Source: Isoetes taiwanensis (Eukaryota; Streptophyta; Lycopodiopsida; Isoetales; Isoetaceae). From it: a stretch of 64,000 bases of DNA. The notes under the pieces are model-generated. The model had not been told where the DNA came from. It did not search any database and saw only the letters and a program-made list of their open reading frames with translations. The translations under genes and the position numbers were made by a program. Shown here piece by piece: positions 46,018-58,299 of the stretch. Every line of letters begins with the position of its first letter. The first letter of the stretch is position 1. The stretch is taken from NCBI GenBank assembly GCA_021234155.1, contig JAJEKV010000005.1, forward strand, positions 6,812,216 through 6,876,215, given 5' to 3'.

Positions 46018-46251
46018 TTTTGGAGCTTGTGACGACAAAAAGAGCTTACCAAGAAACTACAATGGAAGAACCCTATTAAATCTTCTGTAGTTTTTATTCC
46101 AAGAAGACTTGATAGCTTGATTCGCCACTGTTGGCATAAAAAAGCTTCTAAACGTCCAACCTTTGAGAAGATTTGTGAAGAACTCTGGAATATGAAGGAA
46201 GAAATTCTAACAAAGTCTTATAAATTAACTAGACGTAGCATGTTTTGGTAA
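46018..46251 (+). pseudogene. Captured protein kinase fragment (C-lobe, subdomains IX-XI)
   Basis: The first frame gives ELVTTKRAYQ (like the x-L-x-T-G-x-x-P-Y segment after subdomain IX). After a frame change, IPRRLDSLIRHCWHKKASK runs on into RPTFEKICEELW. This last part has the P..L..LI..CW...A..RPTF..I...L signature of subdomain XI in tyrosine-kinase-like and Raf-like plant kinases. The invariant Arg is present. The fragment stops at TAA 46251 and lacks the N-lobe, the catalytic HRD loop and DFG, so it cannot be active. It lies inside the TIR element, which suggests capture of a host gene segment. Confidence 0.7.
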
Positions 46252-47850
46252 AAGTACAAATCGCAGGGGAAGTGGTAGATACCCATCAGGCAATTACGCA
46301 ACTTTGTGCTAGCAATAAGATCTATGGTTCCATCATAAACACTATGTACATTTTTTCCATTGATTCTAATCGAATAATTTAAGTTTCATTGCATTTGAAG
46401 GTGTTCCTCATTTCTTTCATGTGCTCTGCTTGTAACTGTGCCAGTCAAGAATTTTGTACCTATTCATGGCCCACAATGTTTAATCTCCATCTTTACAGAA
46501 CAACGGTGCAATTTTATCTCATTGAGGCAATGGGCTATAAATTTCTACTGAGGAGTTGAGAACATCCGTAGTTGAATACTCCATCCAAGCAGTTAAGCAT
46601 ATCCCATGGTAACCTGTTGTCCTATCAAACTTCTTGAATTCAGAAGCATGATTTCATTCCCACTATTTATGAGCTTCCGTTCTGTAGATAAAGTGAACCG
46701 ATGGTATATAAGAAGAATGCATAATGACACCCTAAGTTTAATAATTGTGGCAAGGCTTGCCGTAGTTACGAAGGATAAGTTGTCAATAAAAATATAGTGT
46801 TAGATCACTCCAGATTTTGATGCTCCAACTATAGTACTAAATATAGGTGGAGCTTGCAATAATTCTGGATCCACATTGACTACGCAAGTTGCAATAACTC
46901 AAGCATTGAATAGAAGTTGAAAATATTTGACCTTGCAAACGCGTGTGAAATAATCCAATTTGCTCCCGGGTTCTTTGCACTCATGATAACTCATGTCCTT
47001 TGGATGAGTACAAGGTATGCTTGCTGATGTATTGATTTCCTTTTATAAGCTGCTTTAAGCTCCAAACACCAAAGATAAAAGCATCAAACATGATTTGCTT
47101 TGGAATCCAACTATTAACTTGCTTACTTCGGTATGGAAATTCCAATGCCATGTACAAACTTCATGTTATGTTTTCACAAAATACATTTAGGAAATTTTAA
47201 TATATGTAGAAAAGAAGGAACGTCTGTGTATAACATCGAGTCCGGTTTGACCCTAGATAAACTTTACGCTTTTTGTCTTTGTCCATCTCTACATGTGTCC
47301 ATTTCTTTTGCCCACGCTTCTCCATCAAAGCGGGAATGGTTTGCATCAATTATCCGATTCTTTGTGCGCCTCACCCTAACTATTTCATGATTTACGAATA
47401 CATACCAACCAACATTGCTCCGTTGAAGCAATCAGCGGGCATTAAGTTCCAATTACCAACAAATAGTTTGCGGGTTCCACTACCAAACGTTTGCGCGGTT
47501 CCCAACACAAAGTTTGCGGGTTCTACTACATCCGAACATGCTATCTTGGAGTTCTCGCCTTTGTGGAGCCATAGACAAATTGAATGCTTAAATAAGTCTC
47601 TGAAGTTTTACATTGACCATAAATAATTTAAAGACTTACAAACCGAGATTACCATTAATCGCCATATTTTGTACTCGGATCGCATGCCGAGATTCTTTGG
47701 AAGTCCGGGGACCAGCTTAAAATTCTGTCACTTCACATCATATCGGCTTTCCAACACGTTCTTAAGCGCCATCCAGTATAGAAAAACCATCCATATCTTT
47801 CATGATCATTCGGTTTCATTCGGTTCTTACATCTGGCCGACCCATTAGAT
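46252..47850. other. Interior of the TIR element; no gene seen
   Basis: AT-rich with short frames only (for example 47133-47390 and 47273-47626, plus strand), none of which I recognise. The word TTTGCGGGTTC plus an ACTAC ending is repeated near 47468 and 47512. Confidence 0.35.
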
Positions 47851-47854
47851 TTGT

Positions 47855-48012
47855 GTGAAAACCCGTGAGAACCGAAACAACCGCTGGAACAAGAAACATC
47901 TGTGAAAAACTCGTGGAAACCGAAACACCCGTGGAGAACATCTGTGGAAACCGAAACAATCTGTGAGAACCCAACCGAAACAACCTGTGAGAACAATCTG
48001 TGAAAACCTATT
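47855..48012. repeat. Short tandem repeats (CTGTGAGAACCGAAACAA-like)
   Basis: Words of the type CGTG(G)AAACCGAAACA and (A/T)CTGTG(A/G)(A/G)AAC recur about every 20-30 bp through this interval. Non-coding satellite-like repeat inside the TIR element. Confidence 0.65.
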
Positions 48013-48219
48013 CCACATCTGAGATGAGAAAACTTGGACGAAGATGCTGGGCCGATTAAAACCCTAAAAAAAAAACAAAAAAATCTTCTTCAAAGCTTCT
48101 TCAAACTAAGAAACAAGCCTTCTGCATCACTAAGAAACTGATGCCGCACCAATAAAACACCTAAATCATTCGATTATCACAACCCTAAAGTTTTCCCAAC
48201 ACACAGTTTTCCTAGCCTC

Positions 48220-48656
48220 GGTATAAATTTATCGTCAAAAGCATCTGCCATGTTTTAGCCCGGGGCAAAAATCATGTTATATCCATGAAAGGTCAAGTTA
48301 TAACCATAAATAAAATTCCGTTTACAAGAATTTATAAGGAAATGTTTTTCAAGATAATGTATTGAATTTAAAAGGAAATGTTTTTCAAGAGATCTCATGG
48401 TATAAATTTATACCGTGACTTCCTTTTTAAAAAATTTCGGTATAAATTTATCTTTGCTCTCAAACATTTTCATGTGGGAGGCGGTATAAACTTATACCGT
48501 TTGAGCTCACTGGCGGTATAAATTTATACCACTCGAGTTCTTTCCCTGTGTACTGCTTGAGCTCACGTGGTAGAAATTTGAGCTCACATGGTATAAATTT
48601 ATACCGTTTGATAAATTCGTTGTATTGTTTGAACTCACCCGGTATAAATTTATACC
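48220..48656. repeat. GGTATAAATTTATACC palindromes, right cluster (7 copies)
   Basis: Full copies lie at 48399-48414, 48483-48498 (one mismatch), 48515-48530, 48590-48605 and 48641-48656; truncated copies start at 48220 and 48439. GAGCTCAC words sit between several of them. The arrangement resembles subterminal transposase-binding sites; function is inferred. Confidence 0.9.
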
Positions 48657-49263
48657 GATCCAATAACGTGGGGAACATTAAAAAGCTTTCGAACTAACAC
48701 TAAAAAACACCTTTTATGAAACAACCATGTTGTGTGATTACACCGCCATGTTGTATGATTACATTTTGGAGCAACTCTAATGAAGCTAACAAGTTGCATG
48801 TTGTGACTCAAACGATCTTTCGAGGTTAGCATGCGGGTTGCGGTTTCATTGGTAGACAATGCTTTGAGGAACGATATACTCATTGGCGAGAGGACACGAA
48901 TAGCTCTAGTGACCATGGTCTCAACATGTCGACGACAACATGCATTACGAATTAGCCGCTGATGTAACTTTGTTCAAAATGAAAAATCTACACATTTTTT
49001 TACAATTTTGTTCAAAAATTTGTAGTGATTTCAAAAACTTTAAATGCAGTGCCTTTTTGTCGCTCTAATGCACTTGATGTTTTATTCAATGTCTATTTTT
49101 TTTTAGTCTCTAAAATTGCTACTATTTTTCATGCTAAACTACGGGGCTAAAAAGGGGTACCAAACAATTTTGCAAGGAAGCTAAGTTGAATTAGCCCCTC
49201 AAAAGTAGTACCTAAAATATTCAAATTGTCACACTTGTCACAAATTTACCTCGAAAAGGGACC

Positions 49264-49349
49264 TTTTTGAGGGAATTTTAGGGAATCTTTCAAAGATTCC
49301 TTTTAAAGTGCGTTTGGAGCAAATAAGTGCGTTTCATTTTAAACTTTGT
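49264..49349 (-). repeat. Right terminal inverted repeat
   Basis: This is the complementary partner of 45195-45256. It is longer because of an extra internal segment (GCTCCAAACGCACTTTAAAA read on the minus strand). Confidence 0.75.
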
Positions 49350-49370
49350 TAAGTCAGCATGTGGCAAGGC

Positions 49371-49425
49371 ATCTCTCTCTCTCCCCCTCTCCCTCTCCCT
49401 CTCTCTCCCTCTCTCTCTCTCTCTG
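49371..49425. repeat. CT-rich microsatellite
   Basis: Interrupted (CT)n and CCCTCT words. Frames through it are low-complexity Ser/Leu/Pro. Confidence 0.9.
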
Positions 49426-52247
49426 CGCACATATTGTCCACAATGTCATAACCTAGATGCTTCTATCTTCTCTTTGTGGCAAACCTTCAAGACTCTCTCC
49501 TTGCCTCCCCTGTTCATATCTTCTCCTCATCTCCATTCCCCCTCCAAAATGTCTCTCGCCTTATTGGCTCTTTCTAGATACGATCGTATCAAATTTTCAA
49601 GCGCGAGTACCTTCCTCGGTGTTCACTTTTGTGGAATTCCCTCAAGAGAGAACGAAACCTTTCCAAGCAGACCAACGACGAGTAGGATTATAATTCCTCG
49701 CGTCCTTTCAATACCAATATACATCCGAAGAGGAAATTGGAACCAAAGAATATGGCTGCAAGCAATGCGAGAAACAGAGCCATCTGGTTCAGCTTGTCGC
49801 TACCAAGGACATCATGGTCATAGGCTATTATACTTGTCGCTATCAAGGACAACATGGCAATAGGCCATTATATAGACACCACGTGAGGTTCAAATTTGTG
49901 TGCAATTGATGATGATGATCGTATAATTATACCATGCAAGTGTAAGTGTGCATCATGCATTCACGCGTGGACTTGCATGACGGGGGAGGGGAGGGAGGGG
50001 TGTGTTACAACAACCACCAGCAAGTCAACCTACGCTGGAAATCTAGAAAAGTGTAGAGCTCTTGTATGCTTCAAAGGGATTTGTAAATTGGTGAAAAGCT
50101 CCAATCCCTCAATCGATAAAGCCAATTATTCTTGAGCACATTTGCATTATATGTGCTTTCTGCATATAGTCAACAGAATGTGTACTTATGGTTAATTAAG
50201 CATGCCTGAACTGCATGCTACACTAAAAGAATAGTACAATTCCAGATGGATACATTTAGGTCCCGCATTTTATAAAGAGGATGCTACAGCCACAACATAT
50301 AACTATGCAAGCAAAGTATTTTGCAATAGCAGATAAAAATGTAGAACAGTGGCTCCAAGCCTTAATGCTTAACCAATTTAGATTTTCGTGGACGTGGCTA
50401 AATTCATTTAATATGAAAGAAGCAAAAACCGTATTGAATGATAGCACCAAACTAGCAGAACAATAGCCGGAAATCTTGGAGCTGGCCACTTTCCCCAGTC
50501 AAGATGCAAGCTCCAGACTTAGAGCAAGAATGCAACTCTAAATTTTGCATCAATAAAGATAAATCCGAAGCATGTTGATCATTTGTTTTATTATGTAGTG
50601 GTATACTTGTGATCTAGCTACTTCTTCACATATGATACATGCCCCGTTTCAAATGTAAATGTGGGTAAAAAAGAGAAACCCTTGATGAATCTTAGCTGTA
50701 AAGACAAATGATGTCAATTGGTTAATCCCTGTTTTATACCATGAAGAATCACTTTGGATTTTTAATATAGATCAACTTCTCTATTATGATTGAAAGAAGG
50801 AATGAAGGAACATAGCCTCAATTGACAATGGTTTATAGCATTACTGTTAAAATGCTACATCCAGAAAATAGGATCCTTTTTAATTAAAGATCTCAGCAAG
50901 TGGCCAAATAGAAATATGTATATATATAGCACGAAAAAGAGGCTCCAGAGCAGGGAACAAAAAAAGTTTACGTGTGTTGATTTCCAATAGCAAACACATT
51001 CCAGAGCAGGAAAAGAGAAGATTGTATGCCCAGAGCTAGAAGCCCATGTTGAAAGGCTCCATCAGAAGGCTTTGAAGACGTTAAAGGGCTGGTCTTTTAG
51101 AACAAAGAGATATATAAAAGCCGTGTTTTGCTAAAGAAGCTTACCAGGCAGGAGGTGCATGGGAAAAGACAACAATCGGTTGTGTCATCGGCACACGCGA
51201 ATAAACGGCTTCAACGATGCAAATCTACTAACATGCCCAGAGAAGGTCAGCCCAGAGAAGCAGGCCAAATTGGAATTGAAGACTGTTCATACGACTAAAA
51301 GGCCCTTTTTCAATGACATAGTTACAGAGGTTTCATCCCTGACCTGGAGAGCTGGAAAAAAGCGTGTAGTTTCACAGCAGGAAGTCTGACTTCGGCATGG
51401 AAGTCTGACTTCGGCATTCATGCATCCATCTGAACTCGACCTATACTCCCTGGTTCATAAGGCTTTTACTATGGGAAGTCCTCCATATTGAATCTCAGCC
51501 CTCCTTTTAGCTTCCTACTAAAATATATACCCTTCTATTTGGTACATATGTAACATATTCACTTCTCACCCCCTCTAGCCCTAGGGTTTGCCCTTCGAGC
51601 AACCCCAAAAAAACACAAAAAAAAAATAGGAACTCTACTTTTAGAATACCAAACATGTTTCCCTCGTTTGGGAGACATTCATCAAACTACCACCTTAAGA
51701 AGAAGGCACCTACATGCATTCTAAAAGGGCTTTGTAGCTATCCCCTCTTCAAACTTGTTCAGGAGGGTGTCTATCTGCTATAAGGCTGTGTAATAGTTTA
51801 CCTATAAATGGAACATTCTTTATCCTTCAAAAAAAAAAAAAAAAAGAATACCAAACATGTATATATATATGATAAACTCTAGTGCATATACCATAGCCCA
51901 AATGGCACCTCTAAAAAAGATACACCCCAAACCATTAGAAAATCGGGACCTCATTCCAACTTTACCACATAATAGTGTAAACCTTCGTATAGCCTTTTGT
52001 AGGGGAAAAAAAAAAGAGACCTTTTGTGCATTTTGACCATTGTCAAAAAGCTGAAAATAAAACCCCTCAAAAGCTCTCATGACACTTCCTTTTCTTTGTT
52101 TTATTTCGATCATTCGGTATCAACTTCATGGTCAAAAAATCGAATGCCTATCAGACAAAACTTCAATCTGCAACGCCATTGATGGAGGGAGTATAGGGAA
52201 CAACGAGAAGGGAGTGTCTTTGGTTCTATAAAGCCATGCCCAATGCA
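49426..52247. other. Non-coding stretch
   Basis: No gene is supported. The best unassigned frame is 51159-51389 (76 codons, MGKDNNRLCHRHTRINGFND), which follows a purine-rich context but has no recognised family or splice partners. A-runs occur near 51605-51630 and 51828-51845. Confidence 0.35.
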
Positions 52248-52440
52248 GTGCACTCATCTCCACCTATTTCAAATATTGTGGTATATGAGTTAGTTGAGGC
52301 ATAAAGAGTGGCATTGGACTATCACCTATTTCATAAGTGCACTCATCTCCACCTATTTCAAATATTGTGGTATATGAGTTAGTTGAGGCATAAAGAGTGG
52401 CATTGGACTATCACCTATTTCATATGTTCTGGTACATGAG
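52248..52440. repeat. 89-bp tandem duplication
   Basis: GTGCACTCATCTCCACC starts at 52248 and again at 52337, and the 89 bp in between are essentially identical. A third, diverged partial copy continues to about 52470. Confidence 0.9.
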
Positions 52441-52564
52441 TTAGTTAGGGGTAAAAAGTGGCATTGGAGTACTTATTATAGTTGTTACCAAGAACGACGC
52501 AACAATGTGTATACATGTGAGAGACATTATTAAAGCCACAAAGGCCTACTCGTGTTAATGTCTC

Positions 52565-53110
52565 GATCCAAACATTTTCGTCTTTGAGGATTTCCATTGG
52601 GTAGACATTTTCGTCTTTCAGGATTTCCATTGGGTTGTGGACTAACTCTAACAAACGATGCACAGAACTATATTAGTACATAATTCAAGATGCAACAACG
52701 AGTACACCTTATGCAAGAAGTGATAAATATTAAAACAAATGCATCCGCTTGCATTGTCTATGTAAGTCACAAACATAGTGCAAATGTTATAGTGGAAATG
52801 CAACATTTTCTGACAGTAGTCAAGAGATGAACCACAAGTACAAGAGGGGGTACCATGCCACCCAAAACAAAGTGAGTCAACTTCAAGTACTTTAGCATAG
52901 CAATCAACCTAAAGGAAACAACCCTCTTAGTGAAAGATCTTACTCCATTTCAATAAAGGGAACAACCCTCTTAGTGAAAGATCTTACTCCATTTCAACTC
53001 TCTAGGTCCTCATGCATAGCAATCACCTTAAGGGAACATCTAGGTCCTCTGAGCATAGCAATCTTATGAACACCCTTCTTAGTGAAAGATATTACTCCAT
53101 TTCTTACTGC
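52565..53110. repeat. Small local duplications
   Basis: CATTTTCGTCTTT..AGGATTTCCATTGGGT occurs twice (about 52572 and 52605). CCCTCTTAGTGAAAGATCTTACTCC, in slightly varying form, occurs three times (about 52922, 52968, 53073). Intervening sequence is AT-rich and non-coding. Confidence 0.75.
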
Positions 53111-53515
53111 AATTATGGACTTCTAATCTATGACTTGATTATATTTATAAAAAAAAAGAAGCCCTTAGCAACATAAGAGTTCTAGAACAGCTTAAGAAAC
53201 TAAATCATGAAGCTATCTTCCCTCATGACGGCAATATCCACAATAATGGATATTGCAGGATCAAAAGTAAGTTTTATAATGTTGGAGGATCAAAAAGAAG
53301 TTTTACATGTTAAGATGAAACGACATTTATAAGATGGCAATTATTGTATGACAAATAGCCATGGGGAAAATTTTGTTTTCACATACGGGAGAAAGGGGTT
53401 TCGTAAGTAAATTCACATTCTTATTGAACTTCAGTTAAGGCCATGCTATTACGTCTTCAGTCTTAACAAGTCTCCACAAACTCCATCAGCCAACATTGGA
53501 TCTTGGATACAAAAT

Positions 53516-56500
53516 TTACTTTTTGCCTTTTTTGTTTTGCCTTTTCTTTTCTTTCTTATCCCCTTTTTTTGGTGACTCTTTTCCCTTCTCCCCTTTTTCA
53601 TTTTTCTTTTTCCCCTTCTGTTTTCCTTTAGCTGCTTCTTTCTTTTCCTCCTCATCAGGAAGCTTCCCTATCATTCTTTCAAGCTGTAAAATTCCAATCA
53701 ACCAGGCTCACCATGTATTCACCATGCTTAATAATGCATCATGTGACGTTGAAATGTTGATCTTCTTTGATGCTAAAGTTATGTCATGAATTTATTCTAT
53801 TTAACCTTTAACAACAAAATAAATGGCAGCAGAGAAAACACACCTCAGAAAGAGCAGTATTAATAGCAGTCCATTGGAGCTCAAGGGCTGACAACTCCTC
53901 CGATATGAGGTTGTTTTCTCTACATATTTCAACTACTTTTTCTGCTGTTGAGGCTGTATATCCAAGACACCTTCTTGAAGATATCTCTAACTTAGGACGA
54001 GGTGTTAATTGTGAGACGTGTGCTGCAACGTCATCAATTTCTTCTTGGACTTCAGCCAGCTGTCCTTCCAATTCTTTCACTTTTAACTTCGCTTCTTCGT
54101 ATACATTTGATGGCACACTGCATAATGGCAGATTGGAAAAGAAAGATACACTAACGCAACTACTTTCTAAATTAAATGGTCTCGTAAGTCCTTTATTCAG
54201 ACATAAAAGACATTAGAATATCCGTCTACACAGCTTACATGCATTCCACATAGCAGCCGTGAAGAAAGATTATTTAGCAAGCAGCTATATTTAACAGAAT
54301 ATGAGTTAATCTAAAAACCTTCCATTTCCATATACCAGCCACGAAGAAAGATTTTTAGCAACTTACGAACCAGAAAATGCCTCCATGTACTTGGTTAAGC
54401 AACCGACCAACCAACCAGAACATGCCCTACGTGTACTTGGTTAAATGTAGATTACCTATCTGCTGCTCCAGCCCGTGCAACATCAAGACGTTCTTGTGTA
54501 TTCTGCAATTCAAGTTGTAACACTGTATACTGAGCTTGTAACTGTGCATGCTTGGCCTTTTCTGCTTCCTGAGTTAAATATTTGGCTGTTAATTTTCAGA
54601 AATTGTTTTACATGCATATTTGTATCGTGCTGGGCACATAACAATCTTTACCCTTTGTATCTCACATTCTCGAGCCTGCTTAACCTTTGAGGCTGCCTTT
54701 CTCAAATCCTTCCACAAAAATCTGGATTTTTCTTGCATGATCCGGACCTGATAAATCAAATGTGACTAAACAGACTACACTAGCCAGTCTCTTCTATTCT
54801 TCAAGTTAATATCTCTTAGGCTTAAAAACCACGTACCTGCTGTTTTGCATCTTTCAGTGCCTTCTTGGTATCGTCCAGCTTATATTGCAAGTCATTGCTT
54901 ATAGCTTCAGTGTGCTTAACCTCATCTCTCAATTCCTGCATAAGATTTTCCAGCAAACTTCAGCATAAGGATACCCTTTTTTAAACTTCAACCAGTTTTC
55001 CAAACTGTAAACAAGCAAATATATATCCACAGTACCCAGATCAAGATTGGGGTTTGCCTGCATAGTTTGTTCAATCCGAACAATGTCAGCTTGGCGCGCC
55101 AACAAAGCTTCTCGACAACTCTCATCTTCTGCCAACATTTCCTTGGTCTTATCTTCTAATCTACTTACCAATTCGAAGTAGGGTACCTGCACGAAATTTT
55201 TTTATAAGTGGATAAAATGCGAAGTACAAAATATAAAGCAAGTAACATCAGAGCCATAAATGCAACAAAGTCGGCTCAATCCCACTTTGCAGAAGGAGAC
55301 TTAGCAATGGCTGTCTTCACAGAAGCCAAACCACAAAGCTATTCCAAATTAAAGTCCAGCAAAAGACTCAATAACCAGTTAGGTTTGTCAACAAATGCTA
55401 ATCAAGGGTCTTTCTTATTACGATTATTTCTTAATGGCCTGCACGTTCAATAAGGAAGTTGGAATCCATGTCATACTAAACACATCAGGCATAAAGAAGA
55501 TAACAGATACACCATGCAAGAACATCTCCATGTCCAGGCTAGTTTCCCATCATACAAAGTCTATGAATTGCTCCTGAGTTTCAATTTTGTGGTGCTTCTA
55601 TTGCAACTTACTTAATTACTAGGGCTTTTGCCACCCCTGCCAAGAAGAACTGGATACAATCTGTTGAGATCTGTGCCATCTTCGGGTATGTTACCCAAGT
55701 CTTTATTACTTTGACTTCAATATAAGAGACCTCTATAAAGGGTTATCTCCTGGACAAAATATAGATATGAATGGTCATGGTAGAATCTCAATTACACAGT
55801 TTTGCTGAGCAGGATCAAGGTAAAGACACACTTCAGTGCTGCATCCTTGTTGTGAAAATGCACTTCCATGTTGGTTGATGTTGCTCAACGAAAAAAGAAC
55901 TTCTGCCCCCTTTTTTAAGTCAGTCATGAAATCCTTAAAGTGGTCATACCAGCCCCCATAGATTATGTGCTAAGTTCAATGTTCAAGGCTTTCTGATTTT
56001 GGGATCCACCTTCCAGTTCATGTCAGCTACAAGTTTCCATACAGACTCACCGGTTCAAAAGCAACTGATCCCGCTTGGGGCTTTGCATAATTGCTGTATA
56101 TTGCTCCCTTGACTTCATTGCGGATATGTGTCAGGACCCGTGCAAGCGGCATATCCATGGCACATAATTCACATAGTACCTAGAAAAATTATTCTATTCA
56201 GCAATACAACCTAGGAAGAAAAGTGATATGCTTAAGAAAAAACGTAAACAAGAATCACTCAAACTTGTTAACCATATAAGGAGCAACAAGCATTCAATAT
56301 TGCAGAAAAATATGAACTATGCATATGGAAAGATCATTCTTACCTGCCAACATACATTAACACGAAAAGGATCAGGTCCATCTTTAGTTGTAGAAAGGCG
56401 CTGCCTTTCACCCACCGTGTTTAGCAGCTCAGCTAATCTCACCTAACACAAAAATGCTCTTATTGACAAGCTAAATGAATACTAATGTAGTAATTGAAGA

Positions 56501-56998
56501 GTGCATGCTTATGCACATTCTACCCTAAAATACCTCAATAACTGCTGAATCCTAGATTTTCTATATCTTGACAGAAATGAAGAATCATGGTACCTCATAG
56601 TAAAGAGGAAGGGATTTAAAACTAGGACTCCTTCCTTTTGACTTCGACTGCATTTCTCGCACTTCAAGAGGAGGAGGAACATATTTAGTAATGGGAGGAA
56701 CATATTTATTAATTGGTTTTCTGTCATGTTCAACATGAGGTATTCTAAAGGATTCAGATCCTCTGGCTCCATTGTCACAAAGGCACTCTCTATGGCAAAG
56801 GTGCTTGTCCTGAGAATTGGGCGCAGAGGAACAAAGACGAGGAGATGATTTTAATCTTTGGCGGGGAAGGATACGCAGCAGGGCCTCGTGAAAAGAATTG
56901 GCAGGCCTCGATCTGAAATCCAAGCGATCCACCAGACTTTCTCTAGCAGACGATCTTCGTCTAGGAGATCGAGCAGACAATTCTCCATCACTAAACAT
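53516..56998 (-). CDS. Nine-exon coiled-coil protein, TSNAXIP1-like (putative cilium-associated)
   Basis: The gene model has nine exons: 56998-56594, 56442-56344, 56179-56051, 55186-55013, 54935-54837, 54747-54652, 54568-54456, 54117-53844 and 53683-53516. All use GT-AG introns and phases agree, giving about 518 residues. The exon 4 donor is uncertain (55036 is another GT but breaks phase). The N-terminus (1-135) is Arg/Ser-rich and probably disordered. Residues about 136-270 (VRLAELLNTVGERQRL, PLARVLTHIRNEVKGAIYS, VPYFELVSRLEDKTKEM) resemble the TSNAXIP1 N-terminal domain. A coiled coil follows, then LTPRPKLEISSRRCLGY, and a Lys/Glu-rich tail (KKEAAKGKQKGKKKNEK). Animal TSNAXIP1 is linked to ciliated and sperm cells; a role in plant sperm flagella is inference. 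Confidence 0.7.
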
Positions 56999-56999
56999 T

Positions 57000-58299
57000 A
57001 AAGATTTGGGCCAAGCCCGGCAGATCTGACCTTTTGAACAGTTGAGCCTTCATGGGTCACCCACCCTAAAACCCACGTCTCTATAAATCCTGAATATTTC
57101 TGAAATTTTTTGTGACATATGCGTACGTGGCGTCTACGTGGCACCAAGAATAGACCCTGGTCAAAAGTTACATAACTTGTTCATACTCTATTCTTAACGC
57201 CATGCTCCTGGTAGTTTCTCAATATCCTTCTTTTTCAACCAGTGGTTTCAATCTCTTTGATCCCAATCTCTCTCTGAAACATGAATGTAAACTCGCAAAA
57301 ATGCAGGGTTGGGATGAAGGTTAGGGTGGGGCTATGGGGAAAGGGTGTGAATTTTAGTGCTATATGACAGGCCTATACGATAGCATTTAGAAGGTATTGT
57401 GAAAGGATGTGCAATAGCCATTATATAGACGGATGGAGGAAATTAGTAAACTACAACAAATAAATAAACAATGACACAGGGGAATGAAGGAAGAGAATAA
57501 AGAAAGAATAGAAGGAAAGAGGTCGAGCAAGGCAAAGATGGAACGAGGTCGACCAAGGAAAGATGAGCAATCAGGCAGGGCAGAAAATGGCTATGGCCCG
57601 TTGTCCGTTAGAAAAGTTTGGCATACATGTTGGAGTAAGATAAGGGGATAGGAAAATTCTAAGAGATGATTTGATGATGAGGAGAGATGGCTATGTAATG
57701 GGATGCGAAAATATAGAGCACCCTCTTCCGGCCACCTTAATGCACTTTAGTAAGTTCGAACTCAAGACCCACCTTTATATCTAAAGATCAAACTTGAAGT
57801 GCTTTAAGACACCATGATTAGAAGTAGACAGTTATTTTGATTGCCACGACATGATTGTGTAATTCTTAGAAAAACATTTGTTCGAAAAGTATTTAGTCAT
57901 TTGGATGGATTTCATTATATGACGATCGTAGGTCCATAGGTGATCTCAGCTTTAAGAGGAAACTATATTGCAAATGATGTTATATGCCCATGAGGATCTT
58001 ATGTACATCATGCAAATGACATAAAATTTTAGTAAGAACATTATTGACATCACTATCTTGTTCATGCTATTGGATAAAACACAAGTATATTTCCAACTCA
58101 AATTATAGGAGGCTTTCTGTCAATTGGCATGTATGATAACTTTAGAATACACTAAAAGTAGAATGAAGCTCAAAATGTCAAAACTTATGATACTGCAATT
58201 TTTGGAATGTCTTATAGACCTCTTCCAGAGCCCCACACTTTTGAATAAATAGTTAAGAGTGTATTCGCTAAATCTTCCTATTTTATTTCCTACAACAAT
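57000..58299. promoter_or_regulatory. Upstream region of the coiled-coil gene; otherwise empty
   Basis: The first 250 bp upstream of ATG 56998 should hold the promoter and 5' UTR. The ACGTGGCGTCTACGTGGCAC segment (about 57125) has two G-box-like ACGTGGC cores. Further out (57300-58299) I see no gene, apart from possible heavily decayed downstream GAPDH sequence at about 57960-58160 (a weak SKVIIHAN..-type match) that I do not count. Confidence 0.35.

Larger units (their letters stand above)
45193..49351. mobile_element. 4.15-kb terminal-inverted-repeat element carrying a kinase fragment
   Basis: The body, 45195-49349, starts ACAAGGTTTAAAATGAAACG and ends with the complement of ACAAAGTTTAAAATGAAACG. 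Similarity continues for about 60-85 bp into each end (CGCACTTATTT, GAAAGATTCCCT, CTCAAAAA). A TA dinucleotide flanks both sides (45193-45194, 49350-49351). It may be the TSD or part of the repeat; AAGT on both sides is another reading. Inside are nine copies of a GGTATAAATTTATACC palindrome in two clusters, a protein-kinase C-lobe fragment and short tandem repeats, but no transposase. It is a non-autonomous DNA transposon, family uncertain, possibly of the gene-capturing (Pack) kind. Confidence 0.7.

Noticed and set aside
48220-48656. Palindromes interpreted as bacterial-type operators
   Set aside because: The context is a plant transposable element. Binding-site function for a transposase is possible, but an operator is not supported.
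49327-49863. 178-codon plus-strand frame beginning MRFILNFVKS
   Set aside because: It starts within the right TIR of the DNA transposon and runs through a CT microsatellite. No recognised domain.
57960-58160. Possible continuation of the GAPDH pseudogene (catalytic half)
   Set aside because: A few residues (KVII, and a loosely placed Cys) can be lined up only by switching frames repeatedly. Not above chance by eye.
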